The notes: generated from the letters alone by a model not told the origin. DNA of 64,000 bases from Cucumis sativus (GCF_000004075.3 NC_026657.2:35202732-35266731); one strand, 5' to 3'. Shown: positions 48,701 through 61,399, numbered from the stretch's first letter. Numbers and translations are program-made.

Positions 48701-51700
48701 GACTTTTCGTCTAGGGGTAAGACATTTTATCTTTTTATGATTCTAGTGATTACCGTGCATGGTTTTTTCAAAGCTTGCTGTTAGAGTTTCCAAATGTAGT
48801 TTTGAGATATTTGTTATTCTGAAATTTCATGACTATATTTTGTAGTGGATTAAACACAATCATAATTTTCAATTTTGCAGCAGTTGTAGCATAAACTAAC
48901 ACGAGTTGGGTATTTTCTAGGTTAACCTATTTACTGTTTGCTCTATGGGTCTAAATTCTACAGATTTTGGGGAAAAAAAGGAATGAAATTGTACTTACCA
49001 ATGTGCTGCCCTTGAGACTCTAAAACTATTACATGCTCAATCTATATGAACAGGAGCTCTGAAAATGAATTCGGATTCTAAACATCATCTCATATTAAAA
49101 TGTAGGTTAAAAGAATTTATTTTCTGCTTTATATTTTCATGCATATTCAAATTCGTATGTATGTATATAGGTTAAAAATGTAGATACATGCATGCATACA
49201 CACAACACATATATGTACATGTATGTATATACAGGTGTATATGTATGTAGGTGTATGAACATATAATTTTGTTGTGAGGTAGGTTTTTAACCTATAATTT
49301 TTTATTAGTTTTTAATAATGGATATTGATTTTTATGAGAAAAATAAGTTGTTATTTTAACAAATCTGAATAATATTTGATTATTAGTTATAATATGTTTC
49401 ATCTATTTTTTTAATAAACATCATAGAGAATTTTATTTGCTCATTTTGTTTTATTTGTTATAGTGTAATTTTTTTGAATGGAAAGAAGACAATTATGTTC
49501 AAGATTAACTTGATATAGACTTCAGTATAGTATACAACATATATATCTGTATCAAGATTCATTCATTATGCATTTTAGGGATAACTTTTATGTATCCATT
49601 AATTTAAAATGCACTTTGGTAATAAATTGGGTGTATATCATTAGTGTACCATGAACTTGGAGATGCATTTTGATAGTAAATCAATTATATAATTGGTAGA
49701 TATAAAAATAAAACCAGAATGATAAAAAAATATGGGAATGATTTAAAATACTTTTCTTCACTTGAAAAGTTAAAAAGTTATAGCTAGATTCGCAAATATA
49801 CGAAATATTTTGCTACCCCTTTGCCAATTCCCTTTTTCTTATCTGAAAATAAATACACAAAATATTTGCTACCCATTACCAGTTCCCTATTTGTTTATAC
49901 AAAAATTGTGGTGTATAATTTCTATTTGTTTTTTACTATAGGATTTCTGGCTACTTGAGAACTCAAACCTGATGCTTTAGATGGATAATGCTTTCTGATA
50001 GAGAATTGGATTATCAGTTTTCTGCACTTCTTGTGTCTTCTATTTATCTTGCTCATTTCCCTTGTCGTTTGGTAGTTTTTATCGAAAATCAAGAATCTCG
50101 TCTCTTGTTTTTATGCATCTGCAGGCAGAGATGACAATGAAACAATTAGAAAATCTTAGCCCTCCAATAGTGAAGCAAGTTCTTCCTTTAGTTGAGCAGC
50201 TGCCTCCCTTGTACATGGATTTGGTGAGGGGAAGAGAAGATTTTACTCCAAAGCCAGAGGAAACTCGACGAATTGTATGTTCATTGCCCACAATAACAAA
50301 AAAATATTTATGCATATTGTTTAGTTCTCTATTTTTTTTCTTTAGTAGTAGGGGTGGCTCTACGAGGACACAAGTATTTTATTTGGCTGCTTCTGATAGT
50401 TTACATTTGGTTTTAAGCTGTTTAACTTTATAGCTGGGTTTTTGTGTTTTTATTGTTGGATTTTGTGCAATTAATTATCTGGCTTTTATCAAATTTGAAA
50501 AGGGCACTGACTTGAACGCTTAAACAAGTTCAGAATTGGATGGATATAGAATAAATTTTGCTGATTGCACAATTACGTTTACCCAAGTATAAGAGTAAAT
50601 AACGACTTCTCTTTGGGAAAAATTATTAGCATTTCCTGAGATTGCCTAAGTTCTCTGTTAGGCCACCATCAGTACAGGAGGAGCAGAAATGTAACTGTGG
50701 AGGGAAGTGTGTTATATTGTGGGAGTGAGGGACGTTGGAAGAATGTTGGGGGAGCGATGACCAACGAGAGTGAGAGAGGAATCTTTTTTGTGTAAGGGAG
50801 GGTAGTGTAACGGTGAGGTTGAGAGTCTTTCCTTTTCATCTTTTTGCTAAGTAGTGAATTCTCAAAAAGGGAAAGGGATGTGCTGCCTTAAGGCATTTCC
50901 TTGTTCAATAACGTCATATTTGTAAGAGATACCTTACATTCTCTAAAGATGGCAGCTGACTTCTGGCATGGTATTATTTTGAGATTTCTTAAATGATATA
51001 TGACGTATATCTTGCTGCTTAACTCACTCCCTCTGCAAACTGTTTGGCATTATTTTGTGTTTGTGTAGCAATTTTGGTCTTCTCGAGTTTGTGACCAAAG
51101 TGTAAATTGCTTGCAAGGTTTTATACTTGCACTGCCTGTGGTCTTCTCGAGCATTTTGTAAATCACTATCACTAAAAGATGGATAGTGATATACCTGCAC
51201 TGCCTGTCGTCTACAGTTCACAATTAGGGTAAAAGAAATTCGTAGACTCTAGTTGTAGAAATGCTCTTACTTGTTCTTGTGGAATGCTGATCAGGTGAAG
51301 TCATACTATGGCATCTCCCGCAATCTTCTCATAAAGTTCAAGGATGATACAATCGATGAAACTTTGATACTAGCTCAGTTGCTTAGCTCGGAGTCTGCAA
51401 TTAGTTCAATGCTGGACATGTCGACTCGGGCGTTGCCTGGCAATCATGGGCTACCGTTGCAGCAGGTCCTCCATCTCACCCCATTTCATCATCTATGAAA
51501 AATGAAACACTATTTTCTTATTATTGCCATTACCATTTCCGAAAACATCAAAGATGACAGGATTGAGATTTGATTCTTTTTGGTTCTCTTATCTTATTTG
51601 AGATTGATTAATTTTTCTCCTTATTTATAGGGCCTTCCCGACATCCCACCAGCAATGGCGGATGCTGTGAATAGAGGTAGTGAGCTCTTTTCCAATCTAA

Positions 51701-51864
51701 CCGCCGGAACACCTTGGGAAACCGTTGCGAGGGAAGTGGGAAACACATTAGGTGTAGACTCGAAAATTCTCCAAGCTGAAGCATCCAAGGATTTAAACCT
51801 GCTTGTGGAAGTGGTAACATCTTGGATGTCTTCAAACATAGGTCCGAAACTTTTGAGGCCATAG
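42703..51864 (+). CDS. DUF1350 family alpha/beta-hydrolase-like protein, probably plastid
   Basis: Ten exons (42703-42938, 43764-43833, 46556-46680, 47014-47122, 47243-47306, 47401-47456, 48609-48716, 50125-50274, 51295-51465, 51631-51864) give 440 aa. The His/Arg/Ser-rich N-terminus, ending near RRTRIKCNYQ, looks like a chloroplast transit peptide. The conserved domain starts at WVLKPRNTTPKYVVHFVGG. It includes GIFIIATPYASGFDYFLIAD and the nucleophile-elbow-like VGHSLGS (GxSxG type), which suggests a serine-hydrolase fold; activity is not established. Later conserved blocks are SSAVPLFSPVLVPMAQSMGP and YYGISRNLLIKFKDDTIDET. DUF1350 is shared with cyanobacteria (family knowledge). Intron 2 (2.7 kb) holds LINE remains. 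The exon 9 donor (CAG|GTCCTC) is weak but keeps frame. The pairing with NDUFA2 downstream resembles Arabidopsis At5g47860/At5g47890. Confidence 0.92.
44040..44470 (+). mobile_element. LINE fragment A (end of reverse transcriptase and C-terminal tail)
   Basis: Within DUF1350 intron 2. Broken frames read DFIWEALLKKGAHI (compare the usual DF-W-G-..KGAHLV of plant LINE ORF2), then LFERNKKVFHDKGTP, FTRFEAARLTASP and SLSKAFVDY. These are in the order of a plant LINE ORF2 C-terminus, with a deletion between the two parts and several stops. It lies in the same orientation as the gene. Confidence 0.75.
45420..46395 (+). mobile_element. LINE fragment B with intact 3' tail
   Basis: Broken ORF2 remains read LNSNTLEKLMRNFL, EEWKDFHLVR, then HHPPFRKRGGF. 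The 3' end gactctgtattctttcattt tctctgaatgaaatt is typical of plant LINE tails, followed by ...ataaaaaatga. Frameshifts and stops are frequent. The segment is a second, different LINE from fragment A and makes up much of DUF1350 intron 2. Confidence 0.75.
47797..48055 (+). repeat. Internally duplicated dispersed repeat in DUF1350 intron 6
   Basis: Two related ~60-base segments (about 47797-47860 and 47990-48055) share agattgtg, tcttcat, gatgtgggat or aatgtaggat, and ctcaaca or gtcaaca. The 'gatgtgggatcctcaacatg cccc' motif is common in decayed plant LTR or TRIM elements. The family is not assigned. Confidence 0.5.
49145..49265. repeat. ATGT/ATAC microsatellite tract in DUF1350 intron 7
   Basis: A degenerate run of alternating atgtatgta, tacatgcatgcatacacaca and gtgtatatgtatgtaggtgt. 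Simple sequence only. Confidence 0.75.
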
Positions 51865-54360
51865 ATGCTGTCATGGGCTTTCAATTTGCCACCATCCCAT
51901 ATATATGTTCAGTGGATGTGTGATTCTGCATTGCTCAACCCTTCGGTTAATGTTCTTATCTGAATGCAATATTGTTCTCAACGAGCCATACACGCACAAC
52001 AGCATGGCGAGTCGTAAGTTGTGGCATCTTTGGAGTTTGGACTGATTTTTGCTTCTTTCCATAATGTTCTGTTTCAAGTAGACTTGCTATTGCTGTAACT
52101 ATAAACACTTCCATTGCCTTCTTGGGATCACTATTTATACAACTTCACAGACTATATTTGTAAATCCACCCATTTACTCTTGTGTAATTACTTCATTTTT
52201 TCTGTTTGTAGCAAAAATATAATGTATATTTCTCAATTTAAGTTTAGTTTCTCACAGGGAATAGGAAATTGAAGGTGGTGTGTTTGAGTGGTGATTACTA
52301 GTTCAAGGTAGTTTGGACATGTTCCTCTGCGTTTCCTTTTTATATATATAGAAGAACCAGAAGCATAAGTATTTTGTAATCGACCATGTTTTCTGCTTTC
52401 CTTCTTTAGAAACGTTTCTAAAAGTGGTAGAAATCTATACTATATATAATTTATAATAAGTGTGAAATGACTAGTTTTACATCTTTATTTTATTGGTACA
52501 ACTTTTCATAATTTTTATTTCATTCTTGGTCGCAACTATTTAGGTCAAAGTGGTTATACATTCTTTGATGTATGAGTGTAGAGCGATTCTAAAAATGGAA
52601 ATAATTTTTCATTCACAAGGTTGCCAAGAAAGCTGGATGTTTTAGATTAGGGAAAGAATTGGTATAATAATTTTTCTAATTGGTTCACTTCCCTTGGTGG
52701 AAAATATATTAGGTTCTTTCGGTTGCTCTTCAGATTTTGTGAGTATTATCTTTCAAAGAGAAGATAAAAACACGTTGAAAGTGAGAGATATAATACATTT
52801 TGGTTAATGTGTTCGTTAACTTGTTCATTGACATCTTTTTTTTTAAAAAAAATGAAATCTATAAATCAAACAACTAAACCGACAACAAGAGTTTTGTCAT
52901 AAAGAATCGAGGAGACAGCAAAGGGAATATTATCCTTCAAAAAACAAAACAAGAAAGAGGAAGAATAAACCAAGTTCACAAAAGAGTTCCAAACAGAAGA
53001 AACCGTCAACCTGACTAGTGAGTGTGCAACCATATTACAAGCTTTAGAACATTTAGAAAAAAACACTTAATCAAGTTGACATCTTTGACTAGTTGAACTA
53101 TATCGAATTTGAGATTAACACCGAATAATTTATTTTAGAACACATATTTCGAGTTAAAATGAATAGATAATATTGATTAAAGAAAGGTAAATCTATAGGA
53201 AATGGTAAAAATGATTGATACATTGTGATAACTTGCCATATTTTGATTATGAGAATCTATTGTTGATAGATTGAGACAATTTGCTATTTGTAAATATTTG
53301 TTTTAAAGATTAAAAATATTAATGCAATTGTTTTTTTAGAGGATGAATGCAACATTTAAAAGTTTAAGATTGTTTTTTTACGTGAGCTAGCGAACTATTT
53401 TCAAGATAAACAATTTTTATTTTTATTTTTATAAGCTATGAGTATTGAGAAAACTTTAAAAAAATTCAGTCCAATTACATTTTTCATCCAAATTTAAGAT
53501 CGTGTGTGAAATATATATTTTCAAGTGTTTAATTTAAAAAATAAGTAGCAACCTTCTAAAAAAACTTTTGAAGTGTATTTTAAATAATTTTTTTTAAGTA
53601 AAAAAAGTTTAAACAAAAATGAATTTTTTTTTTCATTTTCAAATATATATAAAATATAATAAAATTTTATATTATTTGATAGATGCTACCTTCATAGTAT
53701 ATTGGTAATAGAATTGAAGTGCCTTCAACTATATGAGTTATTGAATCTAAGGACTTATTTGGAAGTTAATTTGGTGGTTTGGAAGTTAATTTGAATTATG
53801 TTTCATGTTTTTTTAGATGTGATAAAATTCTATTTCTTAAAACAATTTTCAAATTCGATAATCCAAGTAAATTCTAAATTTTTTTTATGTTTTAATTCCA
53901 AAATTTTAATTTTACATTTTAAAGAGTTACTGGTTACATAGAAAAATATTTAGAAACATAATATGTTATATTATAAATTCAATTAGTGTTTTTTAATATA
54001 ATACATATTATGTAATGTATTATAAATTATGTAATAATTACAAATTTGATACCTATATCTTGAAATAGGTTATAATTAAATTTAGTCCTTGGTTCCATAA
54101 AATCATGTAAAATAGTGACTACAAAATTGTTAAAAAGAGTATATGAAGTTTTCTAAAAAACGATAGGTTAAATTCTAAGCTTTTTAATTTTTCTCGAAAG
54201 TCAATCGAAGGGTCATAGGTAAGATTCATAAACAAAATTCCATTGCTTGTTTAACTTAGCAGTTAGCATCGGGAGAAAAAGGCGATTGGCATTTGGGAAG
54301 GGTCCGGGTTCGTTCATCAGAAGAAGTTCAGTGACGAAAAACAAGCGACACAGGTTGGAA
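51865..54360. other. Interval between DUF1350 and NDUFA2 genes
   Basis: The left end holds the DUF1350 3' untranslated region. The centre is AT-rich with an antisense retroelement scrap (52830-53066) and a 'gaatctattgttgatagattg' repeat relative near 53200-53310. The right end (about 54240-54360) is the NDUFA2 leader. No further gene is supported. Confidence 0.6.
52830..53066 (-). mobile_element. RNase H-like retroelement scrap
   Basis: The minus strand reads KCSKACNMVAHSLVRLTVSS, similar to the C-terminal 'CN-VAHSLA+-A' motif of the RNase H-type domain carried by many plant LINEs and retroelement-derived proteins. Only ~66 codons remain before stops, so it is a fragment. Confidence 0.55.
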
Positions 54361-57300
54361 ATGGCTTGGAGAGGAAAGCTATCCAAGAATTTGAAGGAGC
54401 TTCGGATCTTACTCTGCCAATCATCTCCTTCAAGCGCCCCCGCTAGGTATTCCCTTTCTAATCTCTCTTTTACGCTTTATGATCCTTTCTAAATCTACAA
54501 AATCCTGCTCCTTCCACACCTTTTCACACATCCTTTGATTAACATGGTTTTGGCTCTCACAGGGCTTTTGTTGAAAAAAATTACAAGGACCTCAAGACTT
54601 TGAATCCTAAATTTCCAATATTGATCCGCGAATGCAGTGGAATCGAGCCCCAATTATGGGCTAGATATGGTACTTCCTTGCCCTCTACTCCCCAAATGAT
54701 TTCATTTCTAGGTTTCGAGATTTTATGCTTTCCTTGCTGCTATACTTCAATTGGTTGATAGGCGTAATTGGTGATGTTAACTAATCTGCTGGGTCGTCCT
54801 TCTTTGAAATTGATTCTTACTTTCTTCATCTATTAGTGATCGAAAATACTCTTTCCATGGTAGATAGTCAGGTCATGGTATTTTGAAGTCTCCATTTCCA
54901 GGGATGTTGTAGATGCCCATCTAAACGAATTTGTTCTATGTTTATTTTGTTAAGCTTTGCAGTTTTCTTTTTATTTTCTTCTGTGAACTGTGAAATTTGA
55001 CCCGTCCTGTAGTTTCTCGAGTAAATTAAAAATCAACGGGTTCTATTCCCACGCTGACATCTTCGTTTTACATTCAAAAATGAAGGATAAATTAGTAGCA
55101 CGAGAGTTTCACTGTGTCCTATTTTCCCTTCATTGTCATCCAAAGAAAACGCGAGCTGTACTTACTTTTGTTTATATCGGTGGCTGATCTTTCAAGAGAG
55201 ACACTCACGAGTCATGAATAATAGTGATATAAACTTCTGAACTCTTACAAATGCAAGGATGGGTTTTATTTGTTGATTCACTTTTTCTGTTTAACCTTTT
55301 GTCTAAAAGCTAGTACATGTGAGGAAATACAGAACAAAAGAGGTTTACCACCTACCCACAAATTTTCTAAAAAATGGATCTTTATACCTATCCTCAATAG
55401 ACGTAGAGAATTTATTGCAGTGCACAAAAAATGAAAAACTCTAATTCCTGGGCATTCGGAGGAGCCCCTAATCTCATCGGCTGAAACCTAGCAAAAAGGG
55501 TGTGGACCATAATTGCTCTTAATAACCTTGTGCCACAAAGCATCAGTCCCAAAAATAAAAAAATAACATAGATCAGAGGGGTCTATCCCTCACACACTGA
55601 TCTTCCAAAAAATACTTTTCCTTTCCCTCCCCACCACACAATGAACCAAGTGAGAGAAAGAAGAAAGCTTATAAGAAATATCCTTCCACATGTTTCGGTA
55701 AGTGTGTTAACCCTACCTGATGACAACCCAAAAGGATGAGATGAGGATCATACTTGCTCACAATAATTCTTTGCCGAAGTGTTCCAGGCTCAAAGGGTGG
55801 AAATGCCAAAGCCATTTAGCCAAGAGGGCTTTGTTGCAAGTCCTTAAGTTTCCAATTTCTACCCCCCCTCACAGGCCTCTCAATGATCTTCCATCAAACA
55901 AAATGCACATGTTTTTCCTTCTTCCACCCCTTTCCAAAGGAAATCGTGCACAGTCTTCTCTATGCTTATACAAGCCAACCAAAAAGCGCTAAATAGAGAG
56001 GAATTATAAATGGAAATACCACTTAGAACCAAAGGGATTATAAGTTGGTCTACAAGCATTAGAGAAAAGACATTTATTGTGAGAGGTCAGTCTCCTCCTA
56101 ACCTTAACCACAGGTGTTCCAAAAAGAAACAAATTTAGGATTACCTCTAAGAGGGAGACCTAGGTGGGAGGAAGGGAGAGAACCAAGATCACAATAAAAA
56201 AAATCCCCCCAACCGCTAAGGGGGCGTTTGGGGTGTGAGTAGGTCATTATAGACTGTGAATTATAATAATTTATGTGTTATTATAGTTTGTGTTTAAGGT
56301 GCGAACTATTATAGTCTGCTTGGGGTGCTAATTATTTTAGTCCATGTATTGAGTGCATATTACTGTAGTCTTAATTATAATAGTATGTAAATTAAACGTA
56401 GGTTATATTAGATCGTGTATAATTCTTTTGTACTATTATTCTTTATCATACAAAGAATTATCTACATGAAATATAAAATTAACTAGATTTACATTTTTGT
56501 TAAAAAAATTGTCTTTTTTTTTTCGTCATTTTTCAGAGATACCTTAGTTAACATGAAATTGTTAAAAATGTGCTGTATGGATATAATTCATGTCTTTCTC
56601 ATTCATAAAGCTCCCTTTTCTGGAGGTACAAAATTGGTTCTAAATTAAAACATATAACTCATAAGTCATAATTACCCTACACTTCTCTAGTTAATTTGTT
56701 AATTTGTTTAATATTTTGATATTTTGATTTTTTTTAGGTTTTGAAATAAAATTCCATAGACTTTTGTTACCTTAACTAATTTAAAAAAGATCATAGTTTT
56801 CTTTTTTAATCATAATATGCTAATTTTAAGTCTTCAATCCAGTTAAATGGACCAAAGAAAAAAATGAAAATGTTATTAAACTAAATTAGAGATTTCTGCA
56901 CCTATAGCGTAAATAAATATGCTTAATTACACAATTGCAGTTTAATGAGTCATTATTTTATTAAAAAATGTAGCCTAATTTTATTTTTCAGCTCCCCCTA
57001 AATGTGTGTGTATATATATAGATATATAGATATATAGATATAGGCATATATAGACATGGACATATATAGATATAGACATATATATAGACAAATACATATA
57101 TACATATATACATATATATCATAGCACTATCTCCTAAAATGTAAAACCTTAATTTTAAACAAATAATGGAAGAGAGAATTTTAAAACAGACATCTAGTAA
57201 TAATGATAAGTTTTAAACCCTTTTGATATTTTGCTTAAAATAAAAACACAAATGTGTTTGACAACTCTCTTTTAAAAGTGTTTTTATCGAAAAACTTCAA

Positions 57301-59669
57301 GTTTGACCAGTGGTGAATGAAGATTGGTTGGTGGCGGTCGTCGTAGTTGGTTATTGGAAGTTTGTCAGTGGAGTCACTGGAAGTGGTGGTAGGAGATTGG
57401 CCGGCGACGGTCACCAAAAGTGGTGTATGAAAGTTGGCCGACAAACTTTTTAACCCTTGAAACAAACACCCACTTAGAGTTGAAGAATAGTAATGGGTGT
57501 TATTTGAAATCCTAGTCCTAAGTTCCAACTAAAATTAGCCCTTACTCCAAACAAGTAGTGGGCTATTAGCCCACTCCACCCGATGCCTCAAACATGCCCT
57601 AAGCTTTTCTTTGTCGCAATTTAGCCAAAATCGACTCTTGCGCCCGTTGATCTTAAGCATATAGCTTCAAAAAAGCATGCATTAAAATTAAGAATGAATT
57701 CTCCTTACTGGAAGGATTGTGTTGTTGGCAAATTGAAGGTGAGATAAGACCCTTTCTCTTTACCGACCTCAAATAGCTCAATAATTTAATCTTCAACAAT
57801 CGGGAAAAAAGACCTTATTCAGCACATCCACTACGAACAAGAAGAGAAAAGGTGGTGAAGAATCACTTCATCTTAGGGCCCTAAAAGCCCTTATCTTGCC
57901 TTTCAGACTCTCGTTAATGAGAATAGAGTGACACACATTTCTACTTAGCTTGTCCAATAGTTCCAACGAACAGCTTTAGGAAGGGCTATTGTTTGACTTA
58001 TTTGGATTGAGAGGAATAACAAATTTTTTAGGGAAATGGAGAGATCAAGTGAGGAAGTATTATGTTTGCTAATAGACTCTTCTCTAATTATGATCTTTCT
58101 TTGATTTTGTTAGGTTGAAGCTCTTTTTGTAGCTCTTGTGGTTTTCTCTTGCTTCTTGCTCCTTGTTTTTTTGTCATGCTCTCCTGCTCTTTTTGTGTGC
58201 CATGCATTCCTTCCATTCTTTCTCGAGAAAAGTTCGGTTTTAGGGAGGGTACTTTTTTTTCCCTTCATTGGTAATTTACTTGACAGCAAACTGTACACTC
58301 CATCTCAGGAGGGTGCTCGAAAGGTTAACTGATGACTGTTGTGTAAAAAGAGATTGAAACACTCATCAAGTGAGGAAGCATGAGAACTTGGGGGAAATGT
58401 AGATGTTGGGTTTACCTTCAATTTTTATACGGAATGTTAGCAATACCTATGAGTGGCTCCCAAATAAAAGGTCTGAACTTTTGATAACTATTTTCATCCT
58501 TCCATGCGCATTTGCCCAAGTTTGGGTCAAGGATTCCAGAATCCATTGTGATGACATTTAAAAGAGACTTGTAGACTTGCAGCAAACAAGCAGTCATAAA
58601 GCTACAAAAGGATGGAAATATCCATCGGTATGTCCATATAACCGTAAATTGAAGCGTTTAATATCGATATTAAATATCCATGGATATCTTCATCATCTTC
58701 TATAAATCATTTTCTTAGTCCAATATGAATAGGAATTCTACTATTATATGGATAACTTAATTTGGGAGTAAAACAACTTAATTATTAATATAGATAAATT
58801 TGTGAATTACATTAGTACTCATCAATATCAATATTTTATTAATATATCCATAGAACTAAAATCTTGATATCGATATTGACATCGATATTTTAATCATTGG
58901 CTACAACCACTTGTCTTCCACAACCCTAAACATGTATTTGACAAGGGTATCTGTGAGAGTGAAAGATGCCCGTTATTTTAGTATCCCTCCAAGGGTTTTC
59001 TCAGGATCTGGTGTTTGTTCCATACCTTCCATGTTAGTCTCCTGAAGGCAATACCTCTTTCAACGAAAGTGGCTTTCTAAGGGGGCTTTAGTGGTTTTGA
59101 TGATTGGTAGAGTCGATCATCAGCCACCTTTAGAAACTCCCTGCTGTTTTAGCTAATTCTCATGCCTACTAAACTTCGAATTGTAGAAGAATGCAGTAGA
59201 GGTGAAGAAGAGAAAAAGAGGAGGCTTATGCAAATCGACAAAGAGAGCTTGTGGTTATGGAAATTGGAATTACCTTGATGGTATTATGAGAATGAGAGAT
59301 GACACTTCCTCAAACAATTGGGGAGATTGTCACCTGGAAATTGGAAGTAGTGGACGTGCTTTGTTTGCCTTTTTAACCATCTGGTTTGGCGCATGATCAC
59401 AAGGAACAATTGGTGAATGATAATAGATGTTTCTTATGAATGCTAATATCTCACGAGTTTCTTTTTCTAAAGAGTTATCATGTGCTGAATTTTAAAGGAT
59501 CTGTGATTGCAGTTTGCACTTTTTATGTTCGTTTTGGTTACTGCAACCAATTATTTTTCCTTTTGATTTGGCAGACATGGGCATTGAGAGGGTTGCTCGT
59601 CTGGAGGGGTTGAGTGAGGCACAGATCTCAAAGGCACTCGAAGACCTAGTGAAAGTCGGGGCATCATGA
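54361..59669 (+). CDS. NDUFA2: NADH dehydrogenase (complex I) subunit NDUFA2 / B8
   Basis: Accessory matrix-arm subunit of mitochondrial complex I with a thioredoxin-like fold (family knowledge). Three exons (54361-54446, 54563-54669, 59575-59669) give 95 aa, the normal plant length. The chain begins [20 protein letters not shown] and continues [58 protein letters not shown] and [10 protein letters not shown]. This is the standard B8 pattern with one Cys in RECSG. No separate transit peptide is expected. ATG 54361 is the family start; 5' leader sequence precedes it. Intron 2 spans 4,905 bases, more than 17 times the coding length, and carries an antisense LINE, a Tourist/PIF-like element, a second LINE tail and simple repeats. 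All junctions are GT-AG and frame is kept. Confidence 0.95.
55320..56215 (-). mobile_element. Antisense LINE ORF2 fragment in NDUFA2 intron 2
   Basis: The minus strand gives, across small frameshifts, [19 protein letters not shown], then [20 protein letters not shown]. This is the strongly conserved plant LINE reverse-transcriptase end ('W..+..P...GGLGI.NL...N.ALLAKW.W'). It is followed by decayed '[11 protein letters not shown]'-type sequence towards lower coordinates. Both ends are approximate. The upper end stops just before the Tourist/PIF-like element at 56220. Confidence 0.8.
56220..57599. mobile_element. Tourist/PIF-Harbinger-like element with TAA target duplication
   Basis: Flanked by TAA at 56217-56219 and 57600-57602. 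The left end reads GGGGGCGTTTGGGG and the right end, reverse-complemented, GGGCATGTTTGAGG, matching at 10 of 14 positions. G-rich 'GGGC-TGTTTGG' termini with a TAA/TTA duplication are the hallmark of PIF/Harbinger and Tourist elements. The 1.38-kb body has no recognisable transposase. It contains a TA-rich microsatellite and a G-rich 'ggtggcggtcgtcg' region. It is probably non-autonomous and old. Confidence 0.7.
57009..57120. repeat. ATATAGAT/ATACAT microsatellite
   Basis: Degenerate array of tatatagata, gacatatata and catatatacatatatac units inside the Tourist/PIF-like element. Simple sequence. Confidence 0.85.
57960..58330 (+). mobile_element. LINE 3'-end fragment in NDUFA2 intron 2
   Basis: The plus strand reads [27 protein letters not shown], the conserved end of plant LINE ORF2 (W-WIERNN+-FR--ERS-EEV). 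After that comes the T-rich tail region 'gattttgttaggttgaagct' that follows ORF2 in this type of element. Confidence 0.75.
58600..58890. repeat. Repeat rich in 'atatccatggatatc' / 'atatcgatat' palindromes
   Basis: Short palindromes cluster here: taatatcgatatta, atatccatggatat, gatatcgatat and gacatcgatatt. Outer parts (ggaaatatccatcggtatg and tattaatatatccatag) resemble each other. It is probably an unclassified dispersed repeat. Confidence 0.45.
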
Positions 59670-60163
59670 AGGAATGATCTGCTGTGCTATTGTTACTGGC
59701 AACTGACGTTAATAAATGCACGAGTGGAACTTTTGTTGAGATGCACTGTTTACATTCTTTTCGGTCTGCTTCTATGAGATTATTGCTCAAAGATTCATCT
59801 TGAGTAAACTTGTTTCTGGTACGTAAGCCTATTTGTTTATATGAATAGTTTCTCCGGGAGTGTTATCATAATGGATACTTCTTGCAATGAGAGATTAGAT
59901 TGAAATATATTAAAATATGAGAGAATATATTTGAAACCATGAGGATAAATTGAAAAGCACTACAACGTTAAGTAGTAAAGCATTTGATGTATTTAGCCTT
60001 TTGAATGCACACAAGAAGTTGGTAAGTTTAGCAAAGTTTTAAAGTTGATGAGTTTTGGGAGTGGCTTGTTTTTGTTTTATAGACTACTGTGGTCTTCGAA
60101 GATGCTTTGGTTGACTCTATTGTGGTCTTCCTTTGAAACTTTTGAACCGTCTTTTCAAAGACT

Positions 60164-60239
60164 CCTTTTCCCTCTTTAATTGTTTTATAGAATCAATAAT
60201 TTAGCCTTTTCCCTCTTTAATTGTTTTATGGAATCAATA
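60164..60239. repeat. 41-bp period tandem duplication
   Basis: The 35-base segment ccttttccctctttaattgt...gaatcaata occurs at 60164-60198 and 60205-60239, with one mismatch (tatag versus tatgg). It is downstream of NDUFA2. Confidence 0.85.
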
Positions 60240-61399
60240 CTTATAAAAAAAAATGTCTCAACTTTATAATCAGGTTGAAACGAATATTCGTGAACTTTTA
60301 AAAGTTTAAAAAATGTTCTAAGCTAAAGAATATTGGTTTTTGGATAGAAAACATTCAACAACTTTTGTTTAGAACTACTAAAAACTTTCCTAACTACCCT
60401 TACATTAAAAAAAAAATAAGAAGTTAAAAATATCCAATATTTATACCAAAATTTTCAAGACCTAAAATAAAAACAAAAAGGTTTAAGTTAAAACATAAAA
60501 TTTCACAAATTCTTACTACCATACTCAAACAATAATTAGTCAAATAAAAAATATGTATTTGACAACTAACATACTAAACTTTTAACGTCCAACTTCGTTA
60601 AAATACTATTCTAAAATGCCGGGGTGTTTTTATTATTCTATTATTATTAGGGTCAACATATCTTACTAAAATGTGTACTTTTATTTATTTATTTACTTGT
60701 ATTGGAGAAGAGATATAAGAAAAAAGGAGAGAAAAGTAAAATGGTACCAACAACTTGCGTTATTACTTGTGTTATATAATGATTAATTTTTTTTCAAGTT
60801 TTTAATAGTATTTTTTAAACTTTTGAATGTATAAGGATATTCGAGATATTGTGAGATTTTATGTTTGAACTTAAAATTTTGGATTTAATTTTGGTTGGTG
60901 AGAAAATTAGTAAAAAATTTGGATCGAAGAAAGTATTTTTTTTTTAACTTTTTTTTTCAAGGTTGTAGGTATTTGTGAAACTTTTGAACAGTTTGGGTGT
61001 ATTTTTTAAACAAAATTTTAATAGTTTCTATTTAAAACTATATTTTTTCAAAACTCTTTTCAAAAGTTTAAAACATTTTTTAAACATTTAAAAATTTATG
61101 GATATTTTTTACCCAAGCTACAAAGTTACAATGTAACCAACTTTTTAGTGCTTTTCTTTTACATTTCAGCTTATCATATTTATGCTCTAATGGGAGGCTT
61201 TTTATTGTAAGACATATTTTGGTGTTGGGTTTATCCCTTTTATTTCATTATCAATAAAAATGTGAAAAAAAGTTATGCTTTCAATTGTAATCAGCTTCGC
61301 ATATGGACTTTAATGATTTAGTAGATAGAGTAGAAAATTTAGGTGACCTAAGGTTGAGAGTTCCTATATATGATGAAGTTTGGGAGTTCAAATTCTCTT

